Of a DNA stretch of 57,394 nucleotides, positions 17,052-26,510 are shown piece after piece. The position numbers were made by a program, and so were the translations under genes. Location of the stretch: positions 1 through 57,394 of IMG/VR virus record IMGVR_UViG_3300022723_000242, one strand, 5' to 3'. The notes beneath the pieces were generated by a model, which had not been told where the DNA came from, did no database searches, and was given only the letters and a program-made list of their open reading frames with translations. How positions within the stretch are numbered: position 1 is the first letter of the stretch; each line of letters starts with the position of its first letter. Source of the DNA: a virus.

Positions 17052-18137
17052 CTAATCTTCGAGGTCTTCCATATCGAGCAACTTCTCATACTCACTCTTC
17101 ATCTCTTCAGGAGACTTAACGTCGAGATCATCAGAAGTCGGCTCAGTCGGCGAGTCGTCAGACGACCCCAGCGGCCCTCCTTCGACGTCAACATCGATCT
17201 CCATACCTCCCGACGATTCCGGCTTCTCAGAAACCCTCTCCGGAGAAGCCTCCGGAGTCGACGCCTTACCTTCGTGACGCGCTTCATACTGCGCAACCTC
17301 GTCGGGGAACGCGATGCGAATGATGTCACGTCCGAAACACTTGAAAGCCTGCTGAAGATGCTCGTCGTACGTATACCTCTTGATCACCTTGCTCCACGGC
17401 GTCCACAGCTTCTTGCACGTATCCTCAGGAATCGAGGTAGCCTCCCCCATTTCGGCGGAGAGAAGCATGAACCCTCCGATACGAGACCTCTCGGGCTTCA
17501 AAATGATCAGGCGACCCTCCTTCGGATCGAACAAATCGATGTTGTCCTCATGGGCCTTAACGAGCAGTTCTCCTACCGAAGACGACGTCGTCGGATTGAG
17601 AAAGATGCACTGCTTACCCTTCGGCTTCGGAAGACGTTCCCCGTTAAACACGTAAACGATTCCCTGCACCAGTGTCCATTCTGACGAATTCGGAAGAGGT
17701 GGAGGAAGCTCACGCCCGTCACGGGTGGGGCGCTCGAACAGGCTCTTCACCTTCTCGAGCTTATCTTCGGGAACCTTGTTGTTCTTCAGACGATTTTTCA
17801 GCCGGATGTAAAGGCCACTAAACACCTTATTCAGGTCCTTCGTGCCCTCTTCCTGGTCAGACGCCAGGGTGAAGCCGGTAAACTTTTCGTCAAGACCGAC
17901 GTTGATGGACATCGATTCGTTAAACCCGTTGCTGAACTCAGGTCCTTCTTCGGAATCGGCGATCACCATCGGAAGGCGTTCGCCATCTTTGTACTCTGGT
18001 ATCAAACGGATGACAGTCTCGCCTTCCTTCCCGGCAGGTTTTGCCGCCTGAAGCGTACCGGGGTTGAGACAGGTCTGAAACCAGTCCTCCCGACGCTGAC
18101 GCTGGTCGTCGCTATCCTTCTTGTGCTTCCATCCCAT
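17052..18137 (-). CDS. Probable single-stranded DNA-binding protein, gp32-like (361 aa)
   Basis: I assign this by layout and position rather than by a clear motif. The N-terminus is basic (MGWKHKKDSDDQRQRREDWF). The centre is a beta-rich domain starting GETVIRLIPEYKDG, a phrase of the kind seen in gp32-like SSBs. The last 90 residues are strongly acidic and disordered, like the partner-binding tail of phage SSBs. It lies between DNA polymerase and the UvsX-like recombinase, the usual place for an SSB. It has its own upstream spacer of 110 nt with possible control sequences. An unrelated replication accessory protein cannot be excluded. Confidence 0.55.
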   Translation of the reverse strand: MGWKHKKDSDDQRQRREDWFQTCLNPGTLQAAKPAGKEGETVIRLIPEYKDGERLPMVIADSEEGPEFSNGFNESMSINVGLDEKFTGFTLASDQEEGTKDLNKVFSGLYIRLKNRLKNNKVPEDKLEKVKSLFERPTRDGRELPPPLPNSSEWTLVQGIVYVFNGERLPKPKGKQCIFLNPTTSSSVGELLVKAHEDNIDLFDPKEGRLIILKPERSRIGGFMLLSAEMGEATSIPEDTCKKLWTPWSKVIKRYTYDEHLQQAFKCFGRDIIRIAFPDEVAQYEARHEGKASTPEASPERVSEKPESSGGMEIDVDVEGGPLGSSDDSPTEPTSDDLDVKSPEEMKSEYEKLLDMEDLED

Positions 18138-18247
18138 ATTAGTTCGTCCTTAATGTAAGCGGGTACGGCAGTATGCCGGTTCTCCGCAGGTTTCCATAGT
18201 GAAAACGTCTACTATATATTGTGGCTACTGGCCGAAACGGACTATAT
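18138..18247 (-). promoter_or_regulatory. Promoter/operator-like spacer before the SSB-like gene
   Basis: This is one of the few spacers in the replication block. On the minus strand it holds two related AT-rich elements, CACTAGATATAGTCCG and CACAATATATAGTAGACG, about 30 bp apart, and a small hairpin CGGCA-TAC-TGCCG near 18169-18181. The repeated ATATAGT core could be a phage promoter -10 element or a binding site. AAGGACG precedes the ATG at 18137 as ribosome binding site. Confidence 0.4.
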
Positions 18248-21200
18248 CTAGTGGTCACTCCACCTATGATCCATTACCTCTATATCAAGCTTTAGTCTGT
18301 AGTCCGTATTTGGAACTGGATTCATCTTTGACATGCACAGGTTTATCGCTTTCGATATTTCTTTGACCTGAGACTTCCGTGCCTCGAAAAGAAAAGCGTC
18401 ATGGATAGGGAGCAATATTTTGAAATCTAATTTATTTCCGACGTCTGTTTTATTCATTAATGTATAAAGATTTATTCCAGCGCGGGCAAGGAGGTCTGCG
18501 ACAGTTCCCTGGATCGGGCTATTTTTCGCCTCTCTTTTTACAGAGGCCTGGTCTCTTTCAGAAAGTTCCCGAACTCCTTGAAAGTACCGTCTTCTTCCAA
18601 AAGCATTCTCGATATATTCGTTTTCTACTGCGAACTCTGCGTTGTCATTCAGCCATTTCCAAGCTACTTTGAAGTTATTCGCAACACCGTTAATGATGCT
18701 TTCACAGTCGCTAATAGATACATCAACACCTTGGCGTATAATTTCACGAGCAAGCGCCGGAGCGCGTCGCCCGTACATCACACCGAAATTAACAGTTTTC
18801 GCAGCAACTCTCTGAGACTCGAATCTCGCTTTAAAGTCTTTATTCCACTCCTTATAGGGACCAATATCACCTGATTCCTCGAGTGTCCTAAGCACCCTAT
18901 TCAACTCCGGGAGCGGATCGAGATTAAACGATCTGCAAGCTACTTCCGAATGAAGATCTCTTCCGCTATCAACAACCCGTATCAGTTCCTTATCACCGCT
19001 GCAGTATGCCCATATAAAAATCTCTGCATTTTTGAAGTCGGCTTCGATAAGACAGTAGTCTTCAGGAGCTATGAAACATGATGCGAAAGGTATATAAGGT
19101 ACTCTTTCCTCTTCGGATATCTTATCGGGCCCGTCGTAATCGGGCTCTATCCGTCTATTATACTCCTCGACGCTTACACCAAAATAGTAGTCAACCAGTA
19201 CCTCGAACGCAGCAGCTTCCTGTTTCTTTGGCTTCGTCTGGAGATTCGCAGCTTTAGATGAATATCTACCCGTCTGAGTCAGTTGCGAAAGATGCGTACG
19301 TACACGCCCATCACTCCATATATTATTATGAAATCCATCCCCACCGGCTGGAACTCCGAACTCGTTCGGCACCTGCGGCTTTAGATACGCAGTAAGAAAC
19401 TTACCTATGACGCTCAGCTGTCTTATAGCTTTGATCTCTTTAACGTCAGGATAGACCGTCTGTAGAACCTCTAGCGTAGTAGATTTAATCGAAGGATTAT
19501 GGAACCGCTGTTCACCGCGCTCTTCGATCTCTTCCCAGCTCTTAGGATACTTATCCGTGTTATAAAGAGGTTTCAGACTTAATACCCTTGCCCCCGGAGG
19601 AGCATCTTTCTTATCAGAATATTCAGTATCGCTGTAGAGGAACGCTGACACGTCATATCTGCTGCGAGGATTAAACCCAGGCCAGTTGTTCTCTTCCTGG
19701 AATCTACTCAAAAGATCGTTATATATCGGTTCGTACGTGTCACGGATGAACTGACGCTGTTCTTCGTCTATCAATATCCCGTTACGCTCGATATCCATAA
19801 GATGTAGCGAAGTAGGAGCGCTTTGAGTCCAGTAGAGCTTCCAAAGTTTATTATTCTTCCTGAGCTCCTCCTCGAGGAATTCAGCTATCTCCCACGTAGC
19901 ATCGGCGTCCTTCAAAGCATAAGGTATCAGTATATCGAGGGGTATATCTCGATATCCAAACCTAAGCCTAGACTGTCTACTATTATTGCCTAACCATTCT
20001 TCTAGCTCTTGCCAGTACGCACCGTATTCGGGTACGTACTTACGGACGAGATGATCCAGGCCCTGATGCTCATCGCCGTAAAGAAGATGATGAACTAGCA
20101 TCGTATCGAACCCAGTTGTTACTTTCTCATCGAGAGGCCACCCGTTGATATAAAACTGGTTAACGTCAGCTCTCAAATGCTGTCCGTCGAGCCTAATGCC
20201 CTCGTCTGAAAGAAGGCCGTGTACCATCTCCCATATTTTCGATTCATCTTCTTTCGAAAACATAGGAACGCCTACACGATCAGGTGTATTCCTTTTCTCT
20301 ACCTTTGCTCTTCTCGTACCATCTTTCCTTCGCGTACCGTGAAACTTTACGAAATCGTGAGGAGGCCTTTTTATCTGGTCTCTCAATTTTATAAACGCAG
20401 CTTTTCCCTTAGCCCAACAAAGCTGTATCGATAGTGTGTACGTATATTCTTCTCTCGCATAATCATTTCCAAACTCGGTATCGACAGCTATATGCCTAGG
20501 GCTATCTTTCCTGATGTCTTCGATCAGTTCCTTAACGCTTTCTATGGTATCACAAACTCTGTAATCTTTCTCCTCTTCCTCAACTTTTGCTATGTCGATC
20601 GATTTACCTATATTCCGAGCTCTTATAAGCTCGCTTCTGAACACGCTGAGATTTGCGTAGCCTCCAAGAAACGCAAGATGACTGACCGTAGGAATTACTT
20701 TTATCTCCGTCTCCTCTTTTCCGAATTTATAGTTGAGTACGTTACCTCTATATGTATCAAGCTTCGCGTTCTTACCGTATAATGCTTTCAGTGAATCGCT
20801 TCCACATAGTATCATAACGTCCGGATTTATATGGTATATGTCGGCTAGGAGATACGGAAGGCATGCTTTCACATGTTTAGAGCGATATCGCTTCATACCT
20901 TGCGGAAGCGGAAATCTACATACGTGAGTAACGATTACCTCCGTAGGATTAAACCCAGCGAGTTCCAGCTCATTCCTAAGAAATGCGCCACCACGTGATT
21001 TAGGGTGTAATGCTATCTGGTCCATAAAGTCTATATCGTCTGGGGATGGAAGAACTAAAAGATACTTCCGATGACCCCATCCAAGCCTCTGACACTTGTA
21101 TACGGCTTCTTCTCTCTCTCTTCTCTCTGGCACGTAGCTCTGACTGAGCGGTCCATCAAGTTTACACGCCGGGAGATGAAAGGCATTTCCTACCTTCTCT

Positions 21201-21334
21201 TCCGGGAGGACCAGCCCCTGGTTACATACTTTCCAGATCAACGAGTATGGCGTGCTAGGTTCATCCTCGTTTATCCTTTCGAAAAAATCGAAATGGTCTT
21301 CGTTTACTGTCGAAGAAGTTACTACTGTAGGCAT
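18248..21334 (-). CDS. Family A DNA polymerase with N-terminal UDG-like and 3'-5' exonuclease domains (1028 aa)
   Basis: Three domains are visible. Residues about 75-245 look like a family 4 uracil-DNA glycosylase fold (VIVTHVCRFPLP, KACLPYL, VIPTVSHLAFL). Residues about 285-510 are a 3'-5' exonuclease, with HIAVDTEFGND (the DxE pair) and later Asp residues. The polymerase part has motif A IEADFKNAEIFIWA, motif B RVAAKTVNFGVMYGRR and motif C LLPIHDAFLF. This is the replicative polymerase. UDG-polymerase fusions are known in several large phages. The UDG-like domain may help the enzyme handle uracil or be structural; its catalytic residues are not clear. The primase gene lies 2 nt upstream. 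Confidence 0.93.
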   Translation of the reverse strand: MPTVVTSSTVNEDHFDFFERINEDEPSTPYSLIWKVCNQGLVLPEEKVGNAFHLPACKLDGPLSQSYVPERREREEAVYKCQRLGWGHRKYLLVLPSPDDIDFMDQIALHPKSRGGAFLRNELELAGFNPTEVIVTHVCRFPLPQGMKRYRSKHVKACLPYLLADIYHINPDVMILCGSDSLKALYGKNAKLDTYRGNVLNYKFGKEETEIKVIPTVSHLAFLGGYANLSVFRSELIRARNIGKSIDIAKVEEEEKDYRVCDTIESVKELIEDIRKDSPRHIAVDTEFGNDYAREEYTYTLSIQLCWAKGKAAFIKLRDQIKRPPHDFVKFHGTRRKDGTRRAKVEKRNTPDRVGVPMFSKEDESKIWEMVHGLLSDEGIRLDGQHLRADVNQFYINGWPLDEKVTTGFDTMLVHHLLYGDEHQGLDHLVRKYVPEYGAYWQELEEWLGNNSRQSRLRFGYRDIPLDILIPYALKDADATWEIAEFLEEELRKNNKLWKLYWTQSAPTSLHLMDIERNGILIDEEQRQFIRDTYEPIYNDLLSRFQEENNWPGFNPRSRYDVSAFLYSDTEYSDKKDAPPGARVLSLKPLYNTDKYPKSWEEIEERGEQRFHNPSIKSTTLEVLQTVYPDVKEIKAIRQLSVIGKFLTAYLKPQVPNEFGVPAGGDGFHNNIWSDGRVRTHLSQLTQTGRYSSKAANLQTKPKKQEAAAFEVLVDYYFGVSVEEYNRRIEPDYDGPDKISEEERVPYIPFASCFIAPEDYCLIEADFKNAEIFIWAYCSGDKELIRVVDSGRDLHSEVACRSFNLDPLPELNRVLRTLEESGDIGPYKEWNKDFKARFESQRVAAKTVNFGVMYGRRAPALAREIIRQGVDVSISDCESIINGVANNFKVAWKWLNDNAEFAVENEYIENAFGRRRYFQGVRELSERDQASVKREAKNSPIQGTVADLLARAGINLYTLMNKTDVGNKLDFKILLPIHDAFLFEARKSQVKEISKAINLCMSKMNPVPNTDYRLKLDIEVMDHRWSDH

Positions 21335-21336
21335 AT

Positions 21337-22392
21337 CTATCTCGCTTCTTCTATAAGTCGTTTCATAGCTTTCATCCCGATATCTGCCGGATCCGGGACG
21401 AAAATATCTTCCCCGTCTAACTTCCTTTTCGCTCGAGTAAGTATCTCACTCGGCCATCTTATCAGCCTGACATCGTTTATAAATCTTTCAAGATTACTCT
21501 TCGTATCGTACGCAGGTATTCTACCGCTTTTAGGGTCTTTCACGAACGTATCAGGGTCGGTAGCTACTATAGCGGACGTCCATTTATCAGAAAACTCCTT
21601 GCTTCTCATAAGGCTCAGCTTTTTACCAAATATACATATCCCCTTAGGACCACAAGCGATAGACGCTGGAATACCTTCGGTTATGACTGGCGTCTCGATA
21701 GGATCTACCATATCGCCGTTATAGAAGCATTTTACAAAGCCGGGAGGTAGGAACCATCGCATACTATTGTCGGCCTCTATAGTCCTCCCTTGCCAAGCAA
21801 CCAGCTCCCCGTCTTTACGTATCGGGAAGATGATTCTATTTTTCGAACATTTAAATTTTGGATCGGTATATCCACACCATTTCACTTCATAAAATTTGTC
21901 TATGAATCTTATGTTGAAATTGTACTTATGCTTTATGAATTGTATCGCCTCATGCTCTTCTGGAAGCGACCCTATAGGAACGCAGCCTTCAGGCATCGGT
22001 ATAGCATATTGCTGCACTTTCGGCGTTCCGGCCGGAATGTTATCGGCTTCGGGGAGCATCCCGAGGTCCGCAAGCTCCATCTTCTCGATAATGTCGAGAT
22101 AAAAGTCTTCAGACCTGATATCTTCGCAAGACTCGTTGTAACAGTTTATAAGATGCGTCATCAACTTTCCGCTGAACGGGTGCTTATCGAGCCATTTGTA
22201 CGAAATAGAAAGTCTATTTCTCGTATCTCCACAGTACGGACAGCATACGTTGTAGTGCTCTCCTCTCTCTATAACCTCTGGAAACCTCTCACCGGGTACT
22301 CTCGATTCTAGCCGCCGTTCATTCTCGTTAGTAACGTACACTTCTCCGAATTTATGCTTCAGAGCAGCGTAAAGGCTTGGATTTAATACCAT
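21337..22392 (-). CDS. DNA primase, zinc-finger plus TOPRIM type (351 aa)
   Basis: The N-terminus has a primase zinc site, CCPYCGD at about 50 followed later by CYNESC. A TOPRIM-type core follows, with RIIFPIRKDGELVAWQGR, PVITEGIPASIAC (the catalytic Glu) and AIVATDPDTFVKD (the acidic pair). This is the DnaG/T7 gp4-type primase fold, here as a separate protein and not fused to the helicase. It makes RNA primers for lagging-strand synthesis. It lies between the helicase and polymerase genes with almost no spacing, so the replisome genes form one operon. Confidence 0.87.
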   Translation of the reverse strand: MVLNPSLYAALKHKFGEVYVTNENERRLESRVPGERFPEVIERGEHYNVCCPYCGDTRNRLSISYKWLDKHPFSGKLMTHLINCYNESCEDIRSEDFYLDIIEKMELADLGMLPEADNIPAGTPKVQQYAIPMPEGCVPIGSLPEEHEAIQFIKHKYNFNIRFIDKFYEVKWCGYTDPKFKCSKNRIIFPIRKDGELVAWQGRTIEADNSMRWFLPPGFVKCFYNGDMVDPIETPVITEGIPASIACGPKGICIFGKKLSLMRSKEFSDKWTSAIVATDPDTFVKDPKSGRIPAYDTKSNLERFINDVRLIRWPSEILTRAKRKLDGEDIFVPDPADIGMKAMKRLIEEAR

Positions 22393-22393
22393 C

Positions 22394-23827
22394 TTACACC
22401 TCGCTCGGCACCCGATCCTTACTCAGACTCGAACGCTTGCTCACGAACCGCTTACCCTTCATAGAGAACTGATTACTCGCGTCTTCTATCACTGGGATCT
22501 CGCCCCTCAGCCGAATAGGAAACGGCTGACAGACTTTATCGTCCCGAGCTTTTGCCACGTTCATAAGGGAAAGTCTCGTTCGGCTATCTTGAGGGTTAAT
22601 AACCAACACGTATTTCATAGGCTCCGTAAAGCCTCTACAATCCGCAGCGCAGTAATGGTCGTTTATTGCGAAAGGCCCTCTAGCGGCGAACCTTCCAGCC
22701 ATCTGCTGGCTGATTGCTACGATACTATCCGTTCTCTGAGCATATCTTGAAAGCGTATAGCTAATAGTTTTCAGAGCCTCTTCCTTTGTGTTAAAGGTCC
22801 TCCCTTTTACCTTCGACCCTACCATCTTGTCTGCGATTACTCCCGCCCAATCTACGTATGTGTAAACTGGCGTCCGGTCTTGCCGCATAAGATGTTGTAA
22901 CTCATCTTGTATCGCTTCGAGATCATTTTCTTTATCCACCAAATCAAGTACGTTAAAATTCTTCTGCATCATTTCTATCTTCTTATCAGCAATTTCTTTC
23001 GGTATATCATTTTTCTTCAGTACTGCGTTCAAGTCGCCTTTAGTCTCTTCTAGTTCGGTGTACGAGAATCCGAGCGCTGCCGCCTGTATTTTATACCGCA
23101 TCGACCGCGAAAGACCTTCCTCCGCCAGAACCAGCAAAGCGCTACTACCGGCGAGCGCTTGACCTACTGCGAGCTGTATCCCAAGAGACGTTTTACCTGT
23201 ACCTTGCGGAGCTATGATTCCAATTGTAGACCCTTTTACGAGACCTCTTCCTCCTCCGAAGCGAGAATCCAGCCACGGTATATTAGTGGGTACACGCTCC
23301 CCGAAGGTATCATCGTCATCGAAAATACCGGTAAATGAACGTCCGCCACTTAGCGATCTCTTTCTATCCTCGAGGTTTGTAATGCGCTCACCAAGGCCTT
23401 CTATCACTTCGGACTCTTTTGCTTCGTCGAGAATATTGTGGAGCTCTGGCGTAAGTATACACTCATCTACTATGTAGGTGATCATATCTCGTGCCATCTC
23501 TTCACTGCGCTCGTCAGCTACCTTCGATATCTCTATAAATGCTCGTACATCTTTTAATATGTTATCTCTTACCTCAGTATCGTTATGCAAATGCTCTTTT
23601 ACAAACCTCCTTATTTCCGTGACTATAACTGCGAGATCTGGAAGACTATCGTATCTCTTTCTATAACTTCCAATTACTTTAAATACGAGTCCAAAAGACT
23701 TCCTTCCCGACATCTCAACGATGTGCCGAGGCTCGAGTCTATCGAGAGCTATGTCAGCGACTGTTTCGGACTGCATAATATGATACAGCATAATACAGTA
23801 CTGCAGTCGTGTGAAAGATTTAGTCAT
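22394..23827 (-). CDS. DnaB-type replicative helicase (477 aa)
   Basis: The RecA-like helicase domain (about 190-440) has Walker A GIIAPQGTGKTSLG at about 212 and a Walker B region with TYVDWAGVIAD. It also has the DnaB-like motif SIVAISQQMAGR and an arginine finger in the C-terminal part. The N-terminal 150 residues are helical, like the DnaB N-terminal domain. This hexameric helicase opens the fork and works with the primase next door. I use the ATG at 23827, which overlaps the upstream stop as TGATGACTAA. Confidence 0.88.
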   Translation of the reverse strand: MTKSFTRLQYCIMLYHIMQSETVADIALDRLEPRHIVEMSGRKSFGLVFKVIGSYRKRYDSLPDLAVIVTEIRRFVKEHLHNDTEVRDNILKDVRAFIEISKVADERSEEMARDMITYIVDECILTPELHNILDEAKESEVIEGLGERITNLEDRKRSLSGGRSFTGIFDDDDTFGERVPTNIPWLDSRFGGGRGLVKGSTIGIIAPQGTGKTSLGIQLAVGQALAGSSALLVLAEEGLSRSMRYKIQAAALGFSYTELEETKGDLNAVLKKNDIPKEIADKKIEMMQKNFNVLDLVDKENDLEAIQDELQHLMRQDRTPVYTYVDWAGVIADKMVGSKVKGRTFNTKEEALKTISYTLSRYAQRTDSIVAISQQMAGRFAARGPFAINDHYCAADCRGFTEPMKYVLVINPQDSRTRLSLMNVAKARDDKVCQPFPIRLRGEIPVIEDASNQFSMKGKRFVSKRSSLSKDRVPSEV

Positions 23828-24371
23828 CAAGCACCTTCGCTAACTCCTTAAATATCTCTTTCGCCACCGAAACAATCTTCAACTCTTCCTTCGCAGCCTC
23901 TTTGTACTGCTTAAAAACCTCCTCGTTCCCATAGGTATACGCGAGCATACAACGGAAAAGCGGAGTAAACGCGTTCGACCGATCCTCTACTGTGAGCTGA
24001 GAGCCGTAGATACTTGAGAGCCGGCGGAAAAGGTCAACCTGCGATTTATAGTGCCTAATATCTTCGATACACAATATGTTGTGGTCGGACTCCACCGTAC
24101 CGAATCTATCACAGGCGATCGCTGTTGCCCACTTCATACCAGAAGTTCTCATATCGTGCACTCGCGACCGTACGAAGTCGATCGGCGCCATTCCGTGTTC
24201 TTTACATATCGCAGCAGCTTTATAGAACTGCATCTTACTTTTACGGAGGATCGGTATCTCTGGGGCTATCTCTTTGAAAGCATCTAATATCTCGTTTGCA
24301 AGCTTTACGAGCTCTGGATCAGGAACTCGGTGATTCCCCTCCTCATCTATAATCTCATCGAAAGTTAACAT
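23820..24371 (-). CDS. Small protein between helicase genes, unknown; possible helicase loader (183 aa)
   Basis: Not recognised by motif. The ATG at 24371 (MLTFDEIIDEEGNH) overlaps the end of the upstream helicase; a GTG at 24392 is another choice. The protein is helical, with two Cys-containing stretches (IACDRFGTVESDHNILCIED). Its place directly before the DnaB-type gene, translationally coupled to it, is where phage helicase loaders or gp59-like proteins often sit. That role is inference from context only. Confidence 0.6.
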   Translation of the reverse strand: MLTFDEIIDEEGNHRVPDPELVKLANEILDAFKEIAPEIPILRKSKMQFYKAAAICKEHGMAPIDFVRSRVHDMRTSGMKWATAIACDRFGTVESDHNILCIEDIRHYKSQVDLFRRLSSIYGSQLTVEDRSNAFTPLFRCMLAYTYGNEEVFKQYKEAAKEELKIVSVAKEIFKELAKVLDD

Positions 24372-25831
24372 GTCTTGTTCTCGATACTCCACCCTTTGCT
24401 GCGATACACCTTGAATCTATTTAGTGAACGCGCGTACAAATTCCCACTAAACTTATCGAAGAAATCTATAAGTATGCCGTAATCTTTCTCTTTTTCTCGT
24501 CCGAGTCTACTAAGTCTTCCCGGGATCTGTGTAGACTGTATCGGAGTTGAAACGGCATCAGCGCGTACGAGAACCGAAAGGTCCTGAAAATCGACTCCCT
24601 GTTTCCACACCTTCGTTGCGATAACCTTTTTGAGTCTCCCGAGCTCGAACATACGTTTATAATATCCCCGCGACTTCTTAGTACATATCTTTTGCGCCCG
24701 TAACATCGACCCGTTTCGTCGCATTTGGGCAACTCGTCTCGGATCGGGTTCGGCTGAAACAACGGTGTAGTCGTCGAGATACTGCCCAAGAGCATAGGCG
24801 TGCTCGGTCTTATCGACCATAATCAGAATCTGCTCGTTGTCGCCAACATCCTTTTCTACTTTTCTTACTACACGCGCAATGAATTCGTTTCTTGTACGGT
24901 TCGTCCATATACCGAGGCGATCTGCCTTCGTATGATTCTCTATTGCTGAAACGTCAGGCCCGTCTTCTACGGTGTAAGCGTGTACTTTAATAGGAGCAAC
25001 GTTTCCGCTCTCTACGCACTCTTGATAGGAAACACGGACTAATACCTCCCCGAATAAAGCCTCTAAAAACCTGTCTGCCTTGTCGCTTCTACCTTCCGGA
25101 GAAGCGGTAAATCCGAAGAACTTTGCCCGATAGAATCTATGAAGCTTCTTTATGAAATTCGTCGTGAGAATCGCATGACACTCGTCTACAAGAACCAAAC
25201 TCGCGTGCCTATCGCACTTGTGTAACGACTGGCTTACCGCAACTGTAACCCTATCTGGTTTATTCTTTCCGTCGCCGACCATTCCCACCCCCGGTATATC
25301 GAAACGTAATCCATCGTAGATGTCATTTGCGATATCCACGGACGGAACAGTTACGATAATAGGGGACTCCGGATAAACTTTTGCGATCTGCTTAACTATA
25401 AAGGTTTTACCGAACGCCGTCGGGCAATCGATAGCACCCCCGTTGTAAGCCAGAATGGCGGCCACGACTTCTTTTTGCCGTGGCCGCCATTCTATATGTC
25501 TGATCGCTTCAAGATTTGGTTTCGGAAGACCGTGATCGACACGGTTCTCGGTGGTGTATGGAATCTTTCGTTGCTTTAGCGTCTTTTCGATATGAGCACC
25601 GTACCCTGAATAGGCACAGAAAACTTCTTTTCCATCGTCTTCGGCGTACCAGTACATCTCTACCTTTTTGCCTATCCGCTCGACTTTACGATACCGTCGA
25701 CCGGTCGACCTACTGGTTTTCCATACCTCTTCGCTAACTACTTTTTCTACCGTACAGTGCTCTTCGAAAAGCTCACCCAGTTTCGCTGGGTATAGCGCCA
25801 AAGCTCTACCGATATACGCGAGATACGCCAT
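24365..25831 (-). CDS. SF2 helicase, UvsW-like (488 aa)
   Basis: The superfamily 2 motifs are in order: Q/I region WRPRQKEVVAAIL, motif I CPTAFGKTFIV (Walker A), motif Ia TVPSVDIAND, motif II LVDECHA (a DECH box), motif III FGFTASPEGR, motif V KVWKQGVDF and motif VI IPGRLSRLGR. UvsW-type helicases unwind recombination intermediates and R-loops and move replication to the recombination-dependent mode. I start at the ATG at 25831 with ACGGAG upstream; a GTG at 25858 is possible. A perfect 15-bp inverted repeat lies within it (25452-25493). Confidence 0.87.
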   Translation of the reverse strand: MAYLAYIGRALALYPAKLGELFEEHCTVEKVVSEEVWKTSRSTGRRYRKVERIGKKVEMYWYAEDDGKEVFCAYSGYGAHIEKTLKQRKIPYTTENRVDHGLPKPNLEAIRHIEWRPRQKEVVAAILAYNGGAIDCPTAFGKTFIVKQIAKVYPESPIIVTVPSVDIANDIYDGLRFDIPGVGMVGDGKNKPDRVTVAVSQSLHKCDRHASLVLVDECHAILTTNFIKKLHRFYRAKFFGFTASPEGRSDKADRFLEALFGEVLVRVSYQECVESGNVAPIKVHAYTVEDGPDVSAIENHTKADRLGIWTNRTRNEFIARVVRKVEKDVGDNEQILIMVDKTEHAYALGQYLDDYTVVSAEPDPRRVAQMRRNGSMLRAQKICTKKSRGYYKRMFELGRLKKVIATKVWKQGVDFQDLSVLVRADAVSTPIQSTQIPGRLSRLGREKEKDYGILIDFFDKFSGNLYARSLNRFKVYRSKGWSIENKTC

Positions 25832-25832
25832 T

Positions 25833-26510
25833 TTACTCCGTTTCGAATAGCTCTCCACTCAGAAGATTAAGAATGAAGTCAGGCTTGATAATCATCTCCA
25901 TCTCTCTAACCCACTTTGCGAACTGCGCAACCATCAGTCCTGCGGCGATGTTCGCCGAATAGATAGTGCTTCTTGCAGTACACTCTCCCTCGAAAGCTTC
26001 ATCATCTGAAAAGAGTGTCTCTTCGTAGTCCTCGTAAGTCGAATCATCGTAGGCGGTCACGATTCTCAGCGTCTCAGCGGCCATCCTGCCGTCGACAAGG
26101 AACGGCTTCCGATCCATCAAAGATTCATAGATGAACCTTCGAGTCTCGATGCTATCGACGCACATGAAGACCGCATCACAATCGCCGTCTACAGGATTGT
26201 AACGTCGATCTACCGCCTCGATGCTGATCTCCGGGTTGTTCGATCGCGCCACGTCAGCTGTCGCTTCGACTTTCTTCTTCCCGATGTCCGACTCGTAATA
26301 GCCCTGAGGACCGAGATTCACCCTTTCGATATCGTCGTGATCTATCAGTTTCAGACGTCCGACACCTGAGGCGGCAAGCTGAAGTGCAGCTTGCCTCCCG
26401 ATAGCGCCGACACCGATCACGCATACCGTCAAAGTAGCGATTTTATCGGGAGGTATCAGAGATGCCTGTCGGCTATAGCGCTCTTCTACAGTGGTCTGCT
26501 CTTCGCTCAT
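25833..26510 (-). CDS. E1/ThiF-like ubiquitin-activating enzyme A (225 aa)
   Basis: This is the adenylation fold of E1, ThiF and MoeB. The nucleotide loop is VCVIGVGAIGRQAA at about 30. It is followed by LIDHDDIERVNLGPQGYY (the DxD..N..Q signature) and DIGKKKVEA, with its lysine, and the DAVFMCVDSIETRR strand. Near the C-terminus GECTARSTIYS has a Cys also present in the second E1 of this window (CGART), a candidate catalytic thioester Cys. It lacks the paired CxxC zinc sites of classic ThiF. It overlaps the JAMM protease gene by 4 nt, so the two are co-translated. It should activate the C-terminus of a ubiquitin-like protein with ATP. Confidence 0.9.
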   Translation of the reverse strand: MSEEQTTVEERYSRQASLIPPDKIATLTVCVIGVGAIGRQAALQLAASGVGRLKLIDHDDIERVNLGPQGYYESDIGKKKVEATADVARSNNPEISIEAVDRRYNPVDGDCDAVFMCVDSIETRRFIYESLMDRKPFLVDGRMAAETLRIVTAYDDSTYEDYEETLFSDDEAFEGECTARSTIYSANIAAGLMVAQFAKWVREMEMIIKPDFILNLLSGELFETE

